From a virus: a DNA stretch of 33,634 nucleotides. Below the pieces are notes generated by a model. It did no database searches. It saw nothing but the letters and a program-made list of their open reading frames with translations, and was not told the DNA's origin. The stretch's first letter is position 1. Each line of letters opens with the position of its first letter. Of the stretch, positions 12,330-19,902 are shown piece after piece. The translations under genes and the position numbers were made by a program. The stretch is taken from positions 1 through 33,634 of the IMG/VR virus record IMGVR_UViG_3300043466_001197; one strand, written 5' to 3'.

Positions 12330-12659
12330 TTAGGAGATTTCGCTGCCAAATGCTGTAAAGGTAAGGTTCGCAGTGGAAGCATAAACAGTTAGCACGTCAG
12401 TTGCCCCCATTGTGATTCCTAGTGTCAGCGCAGTGGAATCAGATGCGCCCACAGTGACATCATAGGCAACATATTGTGAATTTGCCAATGTTGCGCCAGC
12501 AACACGAACTGCAATTCTAAATGTTGCGGCTGTGGATGTAAGGTTGGCAACAACAACAGTGGAAATCACTGCTTGGGTTGCTGAAGGTACTGTGTAAAGT
12601 GTTGTTGCTGTTGTTGCGCTTGGATTGGATTGACCAAGCACCTTGTACGTTGTAGGCAT
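12330..12659 (-). CDS. Small beta-sandwich virion protein (109 aa)
   Basis: 109 residues: TTYKVLGQSNPSATTATTLYTVPSATQAVISTVVVANLTSTAATFRIAVRVAGATLANSQYVAYDVTVGASDSTALTLGITMGATDVLTVYASTANLTFTAFGSEIS. This is an all-beta scheme (TLYTVP..., VANLT..ATFRIAV, L.P/ Y.YDV.VGA, GI.M...D.L.VYAS...ltF..FG.EIS) that matches a small family placed between tail fibre genes in many dsDNA phages. It may be a fibre base or a decoration protein. Confidence 0.72.
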   Translation of the reverse strand: MPTTYKVLGQSNPSATTATTLYTVPSATQAVISTVVVANLTSTAATFRIAVRVAGATLANSQYVAYDVTVGASDSTALTLGITMGATDVLTVYASTANLTFTAFGSEIS

Positions 12660-12662
12660 TCT

Positions 12663-13142
12663 TTATGCTCCCATCATGAGAAAAATATCTTGTAATCCAG
12701 CGCCACCGGAAGCGGCAGCCCATTTCATTCCAGTTGCTTGTGCAGAATCAGCTGTCAAAACAAAGTTGTTTGTTCCAACGCCCAATGCGCTTGCTGTTCC
12801 AGAACCCGTTCCAACAAGAAGGTCACCTTTTGCAGTGGTTGCAAGTGTCAGTGAAACAGTTCCACTTGTACCACCGCCAGCAAGACCAGATGTTCCTCCA
12901 GTTGTTACGCCAGTGATGTCACCGGAACCATAGGAAACCCAATTTGTTCCATCATAAATTTGGAAATCATTGGTGTCAGCAAGATAAGAAAGATTTCCTT
13001 CGCTTGGTGATGGATAGGCAGATGTTCTCGCTGCTGAACTAGCAAAAGTCATCACAGATTGCGCCATTAAGTAGCCATCAACTTGTGCTGCCGTTAGCGG
13101 GTCACCCGCAATGAAATCTTTGTAGCCTAGAGGTGCTGCCAT
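12663..13142 (-). CDS. Tail fibre-like protein (159 aa)
   Basis: 159 residues. The N-terminus (APLGYKDFIAGDPLTAAQVDGYLMAQSVMTFASSAARTSA) followed by EGNLSYLADTNDFQIYDGTNWVSYG resembles the N-terminal 'L...D....Y.DG..W' unit of phage fibre proteins. The rest has fibre-type Gly/Thr repeats, GVTTGGTSGLAGGGTSG, and the KGDLLVGTGSGTASALGVGTNNFVLTADS...GMKWAA motif common in phage fibres and spike stems. Likely a tail fibre or fibre base. Confidence 0.75.
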   Translation of the reverse strand: MAAPLGYKDFIAGDPLTAAQVDGYLMAQSVMTFASSAARTSAYPSPSEGNLSYLADTNDFQIYDGTNWVSYGSGDITGVTTGGTSGLAGGGTSGTVSLTLATTAKGDLLVGTGSGTASALGVGTNNFVLTADSAQATGMKWAAASGGAGLQDIFLMMGA

Positions 13143-13179
13143 GTTCCTTCTTCCTTATCCTGTGAGAATTGTACCGCAA

Positions 13180-14427
13180 TCAATATGAAAGGGCGTTTTG
13201 GTCAAGAACGCCATACGCCGGGGAATCCAAAATAAAAACGCTTTGAATTTGCGGCAACGCTGTTTCGAGCGTGGTGACCCATGAGAACTGTGAAATGTTG
13301 TGTTGGATTCCCTGCACCAACAATTTTCTGGTGACTGCGCCGCCCGGAAGTTCGCGGGTCACCTGAATGGGTGCAAAGAAGTCAATCGAAAGCGCTGCTT
13401 CAATACGTTCTGATTCGGTGTTGTCCGAACAGTCCAACACCACTGAATCAATCCGCATCTCGCTGTCTTTACGCGAGAAAAGAAAGGTGTTGGCTTGGTC
13501 GAATGCTTCTTCATCTGTTTGCATCAGAAGGTTCTGGCGAAGTCTGGTTCGCTGGAAATAGGAATCAATGGATGACTGGTCGAAAGCAATCTGTGCTGTT
13601 CCATTGACCCGTTGTACCGATACATAGTTCACCAGCTGAGTGTCATCAAGATTGAACTGAACATCCTGATATGAAATGTCTGTTCCCAACCCATCATCGG
13701 TGAAAATGGTGGGAATGCCAACGATGGCAGTGGAAAGGTTAGTGCGATTGATGAAGGTTGCTTGGCCTAGTTCGTCAAAATAGAAGGCACCTAGTTCGCT
13801 ATCATCAACAGTCAAAACCGCATCCAGCGCGCTTCGGTTTCCGCCAGGGTCAGCTTGAAGGGTGCTTGAACCCGTTTGGATATTACGCATCGAAGAAGGC
13901 CACGCAATTGCATCAAGAATTGCATTGATTCGAGCGCCACTATCTTGCACGCCAGCACCGGGAACTGTTGTGACAGTCGAAAGATTCAACAACGCTTGAC
14001 CATCCACCGCATCAATGAACACTCTTGCAAGTTCTGTTCCGTTGGGTGCTTGATACCTAAATGACTGAATATATCCACTGAAAACATAATACTTCACAGA
14101 ATTATATGTTCCAGAGATTCTAATTTTTCGAAGCGGTGTGAGCAGTCCATAGTAGGGTGATGAAGTGTTGTCGGGATTGAACAAACCTGTCTCATCAACA
14201 ATTATTACACTTGCAGTTCCAGTGCTGAAGTTATCTGCAATGCGATTGTATCCGCGCCGAATTTGAACCGATTGTGTTTGTGTAGAAACATCTGCAATCA
14301 CAGTTGCAGCATCACCAAGAACGCCGGTGTCCAGTGGTGTGGATGGGTCATCGAGCAGAAGAACAGTTCCGAAGGAAGCTCCATTGGAAAAGTTGATTTC
14401 CACACCAAGGATTGCTGGTGTTGCCAT
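13180..14427 (-). CDS. Minor tail/tail-hub protein
   Basis: 415 residues, directly after the tape measure (TAATG overlap). Opening ILGVEINFSNGASFGTVLLLDDPSTPLDTGVLGD followed by RRGYNRIADNFSTGTASVIIVDETGLFNPDN and a beta-rich body with FSGYIQSFRYQAPNG. This start is typical of the baseplate hub or distal tail proteins that follow tape measure genes in actinophages ('RGR...D.F..G.a.v.l.N.dG.F.P.n..SPY.g.l.p...i.i'). It likely forms part of the tail tip. Position and pattern agree. Confidence 0.82.
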   Translation of the reverse strand: MATPAILGVEINFSNGASFGTVLLLDDPSTPLDTGVLGDAATVIADVSTQTQSVQIRRGYNRIADNFSTGTASVIIVDETGLFNPDNTSSPYYGLLTPLRKIRISGTYNSVKYYVFSGYIQSFRYQAPNGTELARVFIDAVDGQALLNLSTVTTVPGAGVQDSGARINAILDAIAWPSSMRNIQTGSSTLQADPGGNRSALDAVLTVDDSELGAFYFDELGQATFINRTNLSTAIVGIPTIFTDDGLGTDISYQDVQFNLDDTQLVNYVSVQRVNGTAQIAFDQSSIDSYFQRTRLRQNLLMQTDEEAFDQANTFLFSRKDSEMRIDSVVLDCSDNTESERIEAALSIDFFAPIQVTRELPGGAVTRKLLVQGIQHNISQFSWVTTLETALPQIQSVFILDSPAYGVLDQNALSY

Positions 14428-16550
14428 TAGCGGCCACCATTAGGAAGAACAGTTGTTGTGCCATTCTTCTGTGCTTGGTTCACTGAATCAATAATGAGCC
14501 GCTGCAAATCTCCGACACCATAAACAGGTGCATTGATGTTGATGGTTGGTTGTGCTTGTGGAATCATTGTGATGGAACCAGAACTAAATGGAATGGATGA
14601 AGAAGGCATTGGCGGCGGTGTTGATGATGAAACTCCACCATATTTGCCGCCAGTAATCGTGGAAAGAACATTGCGTGCGGAATCTAAGATGCCTTGCATT
14701 GCCTTATCAACTGCGGCTTGACCAACCTTTAATTCAGCAACACTTGTTCCAACAGGAATTTGTGCAATTGCTTGACCAACGATATTGGCGGCATTTTGTG
14801 CGGCAATTGCTTGTTGAACTGCTGTTGGTTGGGATGGTGCGCCGGTTGTGGCAACTTTGCCACCAGTTCCGGTTCCGGTCAGTTCAGTATTTTTTGCTGA
14901 AGTAAGATTGGCAATGTACGCAAGAAGTTCTTTGTTGAGTGAACCAAATGCAGTTTGAAGCAAATCAACATCGGTGATTCCAGCATCCACCATTGCTTTG
15001 ATGCCGGCTTTGATTGCTGCGTTGTAGGCTGCGGCTGCTTCAGCAGCAGTTGCAAAACTTCCTGTTGTTTGATTGGTGACTTCGCGGATTGATGCAGCAA
15101 GGATATTGACTGATTCCTGCGCAGTGTTTCCAGCGGTTTGAAGCGCAACAAGCGCTGTTTTCTTTTGTTCATCTGTCGCATCTGCGCCAACTTTACGAAC
15201 AGCGGCAGCAAATAAATTGACAGATTCCAAATCTTTTGTGGGGTCAATTCCTGCGCTTTGTGCAAATTTCAAAACTGCGGCTTGGGTCTTTTGTTCAGCT
15301 GTTAGCGCTTTTGCATTCTTTGCGGTTTTGTCGCTGTTCTTCTCCATCTCAGCCATGATTTGTTGAAGCGTTCTTGTTGGCTTTATGGTTCCATTTGTTG
15401 TGCCAGATGTTGCTTTGGTATTTTTGGCAACCTTAGCTGCTGATTTGTCTAACTTGTCAAACAATTTGTTGGCTGCATAAATAGATGCACCCATCGCAGC
15501 CACAGCCGCCGCAGCGCCAGCGGCACCGGCGGCAACGCTCACACCGCCCGTTGCAAGTGCGGTTGCGATTCCAGCGGTTGCAGCAGCAGTGCGAAGTGCT
15601 TTCATTACTGCAACAAGTTTTCCAACTGCTGATGCAAAGGCAATGACTTTTCCGGCTACGAATGCGCCGGCAAGCAAACTTGCCACAGCAACAATGACTG
15701 GTCGCATTTTGTTCAACGTGGTGAAAATTTTGGAAATGAATCCAAAGAAATCTTTGACGATAGGAATGATGAAGGTGAAGGCTGTGGCAACCATATCACC
15801 AAACTTGGCAATGCCCGCTGTCAGTTTTTGCACCTGACTTTCGGCGTTGCCACCTTCGCCGATGATGGCAGCGATAATTGCTTGACCAACAGATTCCTTG
15901 GCTTCATCTGCTGCAATCTTGATTTTTGCTAGGGAACCACCGAATGATGCGGCGGCAACTGCTGCTTGACCACCAAACTTCTTGTTGAGTTCATCGGTGA
16001 TGGCAACCAAATCGCCAGACTTCAAAAGTGTTTTATCTAATCCTGCACCAAGTCGGGAAAGTCCAGTGGTATTTCCTGAATATGCACGAGAGAGGGAAAC
16101 CACTACTTGGTCAAGTGATTTGCCAGTTCCGGCGCTAACATCTAACGCAAGCGCAAGTTGTTCTTGTGCAAGTCCAGCATCGCCAAGAACTGTCACAAGT
16201 CTTCTGAAGGCAGGAATCAACTGGTCTTCAGATACGCCCAAAGCTGCTTGTTGTGATTCAATAAAGGCACCCACTTGTGGGATGGCAAATGCCTGACCAA
16301 CACTTTCAAGTGTGCGGCCTAATGATGCCAGCGCTTTATCTTCTTCGGCGGCAGCCTTTATGCCTTCGCGTGCAATACGTTGTGCGAAAAATCCCACGCC
16401 AGCAGCAGCACCAGCAAAAGCAAGTTTGGTTCGCTTGGCCATCGTGTCGAAACTTCTTTCAAGTTTCTTCGCATCCTTGACGGCGGCCTTGGTTCCCTTG
16501 TCGCTGTATTGGGTGATGATTCTTGCAACTACTGCGCCGACATTAGCCAT
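14427..16550 (-). CDS. Tail tape measure protein
   Basis: 707 residues, the longest tail gene, placed after the chaperones. N-terminal coiled and Ala-rich helices (KAAVKDAKKLERSFDTMAKRTKLAFAGAAAGV), a conserved-looking globular part with LSRAYSGNTTGLSRLG (153-168), hydrophobic segments around 255-275, 283-315 and 330-358 that would cross the membrane during DNA entry, and a Gly/Thr/Pro-rich C-terminus ending TVLPNGGR. Its length predicts a tail of about 100 nm if the usual 1.5 Angstrom per residue holds. Its ATG overlaps the previous gene by 8 bases. Confidence 0.93.
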   Translation of the reverse strand: MANVGAVVARIITQYSDKGTKAAVKDAKKLERSFDTMAKRTKLAFAGAAAGVGFFAQRIAREGIKAAAEEDKALASLGRTLESVGQAFAIPQVGAFIESQQAALGVSEDQLIPAFRRLVTVLGDAGLAQEQLALALDVSAGTGKSLDQVVVSLSRAYSGNTTGLSRLGAGLDKTLLKSGDLVAITDELNKKFGGQAAVAAASFGGSLAKIKIAADEAKESVGQAIIAAIIGEGGNAESQVQKLTAGIAKFGDMVATAFTFIIPIVKDFFGFISKIFTTLNKMRPVIVAVASLLAGAFVAGKVIAFASAVGKLVAVMKALRTAAATAGIATALATGGVSVAAGAAGAAAAVAAMGASIYAANKLFDKLDKSAAKVAKNTKATSGTTNGTIKPTRTLQQIMAEMEKNSDKTAKNAKALTAEQKTQAAVLKFAQSAGIDPTKDLESVNLFAAAVRKVGADATDEQKKTALVALQTAGNTAQESVNILAASIREVTNQTTGSFATAAEAAAAYNAAIKAGIKAMVDAGITDVDLLQTAFGSLNKELLAYIANLTSAKNTELTGTGTGGKVATTGAPSQPTAVQQAIAAQNAANIVGQAIAQIPVGTSVAELKVGQAAVDKAMQGILDSARNVLSTITGGKYGGVSSSTPPPMPSSSIPFSSGSITMIPQAQPTININAPVYGVGDLQRLIIDSVNQAQKNGTTTVLPNGGR

Positions 16551-17112
16551 CTATTTTGAAACCACGCAATCCTTGGTTTGTATCTCTGACAGTATCCTGC
16601 ATTATTTTGACAATCTTTCGCTGAACATCTCCCCTGTCTTCCCAGACAGCACGCCAAACAAGGCGGCGAGATTTTCCAAACATGTTGCCAATTTTCTGAC
16701 TGAATGGTGATTGTCTGTTGTTTCTTCCAGCAATTTCAAAAATGACACCAGCAGCAGATTTGTTTTTCAATCCGTACAAGTTGGTTCGATAGTTTGCATC
16801 CACGCGACCTTGTGCGGTTGTGCGTGAAATACCAGCTTTCACTTCGCCTTCAATCCACGCTGGCCATCCTGCGCCACCGCGTACACGACCTGCTTGTGCC
16901 GGAACATTCCGCCAACCACTCAGGGGTGTTCCCCTGTGACTTCTGCTGGCATTTGAAACAAATCCTTTGGCGGTTTGTTCCAGCACAACCATTTCTTGCC
17001 GGATGGATGAATTCATGCGGCGATAGGCTTTTGCATCAAATTTTTTCAGCTGATTGATTGTTTGCTGAAATCCTTCAACTGTGACTGTTGCATGTAATCC
17101 CTGTTCTGCCAT
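16543..17112 (-). CDS. Tail/neck assembly protein (HK97 gp10-like)
   Basis: 189 residues. It begins with a helix (GFQQTINQLKKFDAKAYRRMNSSIRQEMVVLEQTAKGFVSN) and continues with SGWRNVPAQAGRVRGGAGWPAWIEGEVKAGISRTT and VIFEIAGRN, the K.GI..., 'FE.AG' pattern of HK97-gp10-like proteins, which help complete the head-tail joint or the tail tube end. It sits between the frameshifted chaperone (TGATG overlap) and the tape measure gene, an order seen in some actinophages. Alternative: another tail completion component. Confidence 0.68.
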   Translation of the reverse strand: MAEQGLHATVTVEGFQQTINQLKKFDAKAYRRMNSSIRQEMVVLEQTAKGFVSNASRSHRGTPLSGWRNVPAQAGRVRGGAGWPAWIEGEVKAGISRTTAQGRVDANYRTNLYGLKNKSAAGVIFEIAGRNNRQSPFSQKIGNMFGKSRRLVWRAVWEDRGDVQRKIVKIMQDTVRDTNQGLRGFKIDG

Positions 17113-17515
17113 CAGCCACCTTGCCTTCGCGCTCTATCTTTCAAATATGCCACGATTGCTTCAAAAATCCCCGGTGGTGCATCCAATAAGGAAACCGGGT
17201 CAATACCTGTTTCAGCCGCGATTGCCGCAATCGTAAATGTTAGGCTTTCGCGGTGGATTCGAAAGAATCGTCAGAAATCAACTCCACAGAAACAAGTGAA
17301 TCAAGAAATTCATCACCATAAGGTTTGAGAACTTCACCACTTCGTTTCACTGCTTCGTAAGCAAGGAAATACAAAATCTCCATGCGCTGACTTTCAAGTG
17401 CTTTTCCTATCCCCATTCCGAACTTCTGTTCGCAAGCCACGATGATTCGTGGGCTTAGAGGATAGGAATCGCTCTTGTCATTCTTTCGATTGACCTGAAT
17501 TTGTAAGCCATCCAT
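17112..17515 (-). CDS. Tail assembly chaperone long form via -1 frameshift
   Basis: After the short chaperone stop at 17240, the -1 frame is open from before 17243 to TGA 17114-17112, encoding LTFTIAAIAAETGIDPVSLLD and a helical rest ending KDRARRQGG (43 codons from CTA 17243). No start codon is present where needed, and its stop overlaps the next gene as TGATG. Programmed frameshifting between two chaperone ORFs ahead of the tape measure is near universal in long-tailed phages. The likely slip lies in GCGAAAGCC just before the stop (-1 reading C-GAA-AGC), with TCTTTCGAA further upstream as an alternative. Confidence 0.75.
17240..17515 (-). CDS. Tail assembly chaperone, short form
   Basis: 91 residues from ATG 17515 (MDGLQIQVNRKNDKSDSYPLSPRIIVACEQKFGMGIGKAL). 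It is helical with an acidic C-terminus (SLVSVELISDDSFESTAKA). Located between the major tail protein and the tape measure gene and followed by an out-of-frame extension, it fits the gpG-type chaperone that coats the tape measure protein before tail tube assembly. The pattern 'R.iv.fE...g' and 'e....LAY.A.kr' is typical of chaperones in actinophages. Confidence 0.82.
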   Translation of the reverse strand: MDGLQIQVNRKNDKSDSYPLSPRIIVACEQKFGMGIGKALESQRMEILYFLAYEAVKRSGEVLKPYGDEFLDSLVSVELISDDSFESTAKA

Positions 17516-17536
17516 GATGACCCCCCATTTCTTTTT

Positions 17537-17947
17537 TTATGCAGTGGTTTTTGTAATTGTTCCGCTGATTGGCCAAGTTACGGATGCGGTGCTGAGTTCG
17601 CCAACAGCGCCCGAAATTGGTGACCACTCTGTAACAAGCGCAGAAAATACGTACTGCGGGTTTCCAGCACTTGTTGCAGATGATGTTGGTTTGATTTTCA
17701 TTGTGGTGACTGAGCCAATCAAAGGATAGATTGTTGCCTCAATTGAACTTGTTGCGAAATCTTGGTGGAATTCCAAGGTCACGCTGTTGTCGAGCAATCC
17801 GCCAACACGGGTGATTGCGGTGTTGCCCATTGCAGTGGTCTGTACTTCATTGACTGTGCTGTTCAGCGTTACTGAAGCAACGTGGTCGCTGATGTCTGTT
17901 GATGTGTTGATAAGAACTTGCACATCGGTGAGAACGATTCTTGCCAT
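17537..17947 (-). CDS. Major tail protein
   Basis: 136 residues: RIVLTDVQVLINTSTDISDHVASVTLNSTVNEVQTTAMGN, TRVGGLLDNSVTLEFHQDFATSSIEATIYPLIGSVTTMKIKPTS and WSPISGAVGELSTASVTWPISGTITK. This is the tube-protein scheme of small phage tail proteins (D.S.H...V.l......e..TaMG.....V.gL....ltl.f.QDf). It is preceded by GAAGGAAAG and placed just upstream of the chaperones. Forms the tail tube. Confidence 0.9.
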   Translation of the reverse strand: MARIVLTDVQVLINTSTDISDHVASVTLNSTVNEVQTTAMGNTAITRVGGLLDNSVTLEFHQDFATSSIEATIYPLIGSVTTMKIKPTSSATSAGNPQYVFSALVTEWSPISGAVGELSTASVTWPISGTITKTTA

Positions 17948-17962
17948 TTCTTTCCTTCCGGC

Positions 17963-18361
17963 TTATCCGTAGATTGTTAATCGGTACCTATAACTGAGAA
18001 AAATCTGGCCATTGGATTCGTATGAACCAGATTCAGCTGATGTGACACGCAATGTTTGGCAAGTGCCACCCAAAGTTCTGTCACCTTCAATTGCTGCTTT
18101 TATCGAACCCGTACCAGAACCGGCAAGATATGCATCAAGGCGGTTTTGTCCGGCACGTTCCGAAAATCGCTGAACAATCACAATCACATCAACATTTGCA
18201 AGGTCTAACCCTCGCGCATTGTCAATGTCAAATGTGAAATCTAATTGACCCACAATTGCTGTTGGTGGGTTTATTTGGTCGGGTATTAGGTCATAACAGC
18301 GAAGACCTGAAATTGTTTGAAGTCTTGCTTTTAATCCATCACGAACCTGTGAAGGAATCAT
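17963..18361 (-). CDS. Tail terminator/tail completion protein
   Basis: 132 residues: VRDGLKARLQTISGLRCYDLIPDQINPPTAIVGQLDFTFDIDNARGLDLANVDVIVIVQRFSERAGQNRLDAYLAGSGTGSIKAAIEGDRTLGG. This scheme, with an early helix, 'P.aiv....', the central strand V.V.V.R...R.aQ..Ld.YL...G..Sik.AIe.D.tLGG, is that of tail terminator proteins in actinophages. It lies between head-tail adaptor and major tail protein as expected, and overlaps the adaptor by four bases. Confidence 0.8.
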   Translation of the reverse strand: MIPSQVRDGLKARLQTISGLRCYDLIPDQINPPTAIVGQLDFTFDIDNARGLDLANVDVIVIVQRFSERAGQNRLDAYLAGSGTGSIKAAIEGDRTLGGTCQTLRVTSAESGSYESNGQIFLSYRYRLTIYG

Positions 18362-18972
18362 TTGACCATACCTGCAAAACGGCGAAGCGGTTTGATAAGT
18401 GCTTCAACATCTGCATCAAGTTTGGCAAGCAATCTAACTGTTCCCAACTCTGGTGAACCGGCAATTCCAAATGGAGATTGTCGGCGCAAAAACATTCTGG
18501 ATGATTGTATCAAACACGCAGTTTTGATTTCTTTTGGAATTGCTGACCATCCCCAAATGCCTCTCACGCGAAGACTTTGTGGAAGACCAGCTGTGAAAAT
18601 GTATGCGCCAACTGCAAGAAGTTTGTTGTATGGCCAACCCTTGCGTGGATTGTTGATTGGTTCCACCATGTAGTCGGTTGTTGTCCAAACAGTATCCCAT
18701 GAGAACTGAAGATTTTCATCTGTGGCAATTTCAGTGATGGTTACGATGTCATCAATTTGAACGTAATACATGTCAATTGGGCTGTAATATCTGGAAACAG
18801 GTGATTGTGATGTTCCGTCTTGATAGAAGAAGCGGTCACAATAATCATCAATCATTCGGCTGGAACTTTCAATGGCAAGTTCTAGCGCTGCATCATCAAC
18901 TGTGTCACCAGTATCAATTGCAAGTGCTGATTTTAATTCTGCAAGGGTGCAGTATCCGTTACTGATTGCCAC
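18358..18972 (-). CDS. Head-tail adaptor (gp6-like connector)
   Basis: 204 residues from a GTG at 18972 (AISNGYCTLAELKSALAID) with AAAGG about ten bases upstream. It opens with the T-l-aelk.al motif followed by D.ALE.AIe.SSRMIDDYCDRFFY, the helical signature of HK97-gp6/SPP1-gp15-type adaptors, which sit under the portal. The later half has RGIWGWSAIPKEIKTACLIQSSRMFLRRQSPFG, also typical. Good match in order and motif. Confidence 0.88.
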   Translation of the reverse strand: MAISNGYCTLAELKSALAIDTGDTVDDAALELAIESSSRMIDDYCDRFFYQDGTSQSPVSRYYSPIDMYYVQIDDIVTITEIATDENLQFSWDTVWTTTDYMVEPINNPRKGWPYNKLLAVGAYIFTAGLPQSLRVRGIWGWSAIPKEIKTACLIQSSRMFLRRQSPFGIAGSPELGTVRLLAKLDADVEALIKPLRRFAGMVK

Positions 18973-19066
18973 GCTTGATGACCTTTCTTTCTTTTTTCCC
19001 GGTCATTGCTCTTTCCAATTCCGGCTGAATGCTTGCTGTTTCCTGCGCTTTTGAAATTTTACGCAT
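18959..19066 (-). CDS. Small basic ORF (35 aa)
   Basis: In the interval between the glycosyltransferase stop at 19059 and the adaptor, ATG 19066 (or 19078) leads to a peptide MRKISKAQETASIQPELERA followed by a Lys/Arg-rich end, stopping 14 bases inside the adaptor. No ribosome binding site is visible. Small basic peptides do occur here in related phages, but nothing else supports it. Confidence 0.35.
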   Translation of the reverse strand: MRKISKAQETASIQPELERAMTGKKERKVIKRGNQ

Positions 19067-19799
19067 CAGGCTGAACATCGAAAGTTTTTTCACTTCTACC
19101 TTTCAACGCTGGCGCGACATTGTGTTGCCAAAATTCGTGGTGCGCTTCTTGAACCCAATATGTTTTCAAGTGAGGAAGAATCACGCCGGTGTGGGCGTAT
19201 ATGGAAAATCCAAGTTGTTTGGCGCGGCGGCAGAAAAGCAAATCCTCGCCTACCCATTCGCCGTTGATGGCTCCATCCCAGAACCAGCACCAGTCTTTGC
19301 CTTGATGCTCTGTGGCAACTTCTCGCATCTTTTCAAGAACTGAGCGATGAACCAAAAGACATCCAGTTCCAGCTGCATCAATTTCAAAGATTGAGTTTTT
19401 GTCGTATTTGTAAAGCGGGAGAAATCCGTTTTCTTGTTCCATGAAGATTGCCGGCAATGGCTGTGGGTATAACCAGCCAACATCGAAAGCTGCAAAGACA
19501 AGACCGGCAACAATTGGTCTTTCGGTATGGTGTGCTGCCTCAATAAGTTTGTCAAAATTTTCCACACTCAACTGTTCATCTGAATCAATCATCAAAAGCC
19601 AGTCAGAATCAGTTGTGTCCAAGAAGTGCTTGACCACACGATTTCGTTGTTTTGATAATAATCCAGAACCCTTGATTCGAATGTGAGAACCAAGGCGGTT
19701 TGCTCTTGCTGCGCTTAATTGCATCATCGAGAAAGCGAAGGAACCAGACACCATTCCTGGGTCGCAGGTTCCAATGGATACTTTGTGATTTGACTTCAT
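19059..19799 (-). CDS. Glycosyltransferase within the head gene block
   Basis: 246 residues. VSIGTCDPGMVSGSFAFSMMQL and LLSKQRNRVVKHFLDTTDSDWLLMIDSDEQLSVENFDKL, with the D72-S-D74 metal motif, is typical of GT-A glycosyltransferases that act as phage or cell surface enzymes; GEWVGEDLLFCRRAKQLGFSIYAHTGVILPH gives the second catalytic region (E/D and a His). It lies between major capsid protein and head-tail adaptor in the late operon, so it is expressed with structural genes; it may glycosylate a virion protein such as the capsid, or change the host surface. Its GGGGGAAT ribosome site may be held in an RNA structure. Confidence 0.82.
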   Translation of the reverse strand: MKSNHKVSIGTCDPGMVSGSFAFSMMQLSAARANRLGSHIRIKGSGLLSKQRNRVVKHFLDTTDSDWLLMIDSDEQLSVENFDKLIEAAHHTERPIVAGLVFAAFDVGWLYPQPLPAIFMEQENGFLPLYKYDKNSIFEIDAAGTGCLLVHRSVLEKMREVATEHQGKDWCWFWDGAINGEWVGEDLLFCRRAKQLGFSIYAHTGVILPHLKTYWVQEAHHEFWQHNVAPALKGRSEKTFDVQPDA

Positions 19800-19800
19800 A

Positions 19801-19890
19801 ATTCCCCCGAATTATTAGGGGCAGAAGAAGCAACAGCCGGGGGAATCTGTCACTTCTTCTGCCGATTTTTTCTGACTGGAAAGCCAGAAA
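19801..19890 (-). promoter_or_regulatory. Hairpin/pseudoknot region between capsid gene and glycosyltransferase
   Basis: The interval of about 100 bases holds three elements. A hairpin CTGG-CTTT-CCAG with flanking TTTCTG/CAGAAA lies just after the capsid stop (about 19869-19890). A perfect 11-pair stem GGCAGAAGAAG/CTTCTTCTGCC joins 19863-19853 to 19830-19820. Its loop contains ATTCCCCCG (19846-19838), which is the exact complement of CGGGGGAAT (19809-19801), the ribosome binding site of the glycosyltransferase, giving a possible nine-pair pseudoknot that would hide the site. On the plus strand the same stem is followed by a T-run. Confidence 0.55.
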
Positions 19891-19902
19891 GTTATTCAAT
19901 CA

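Noticed and set aside
17190-17206. Seventh GGGTCAATA copy in the tail chaperone gene
   Set aside because: A lone copy inside coding sequence where it is explained by the codons; likely chance.
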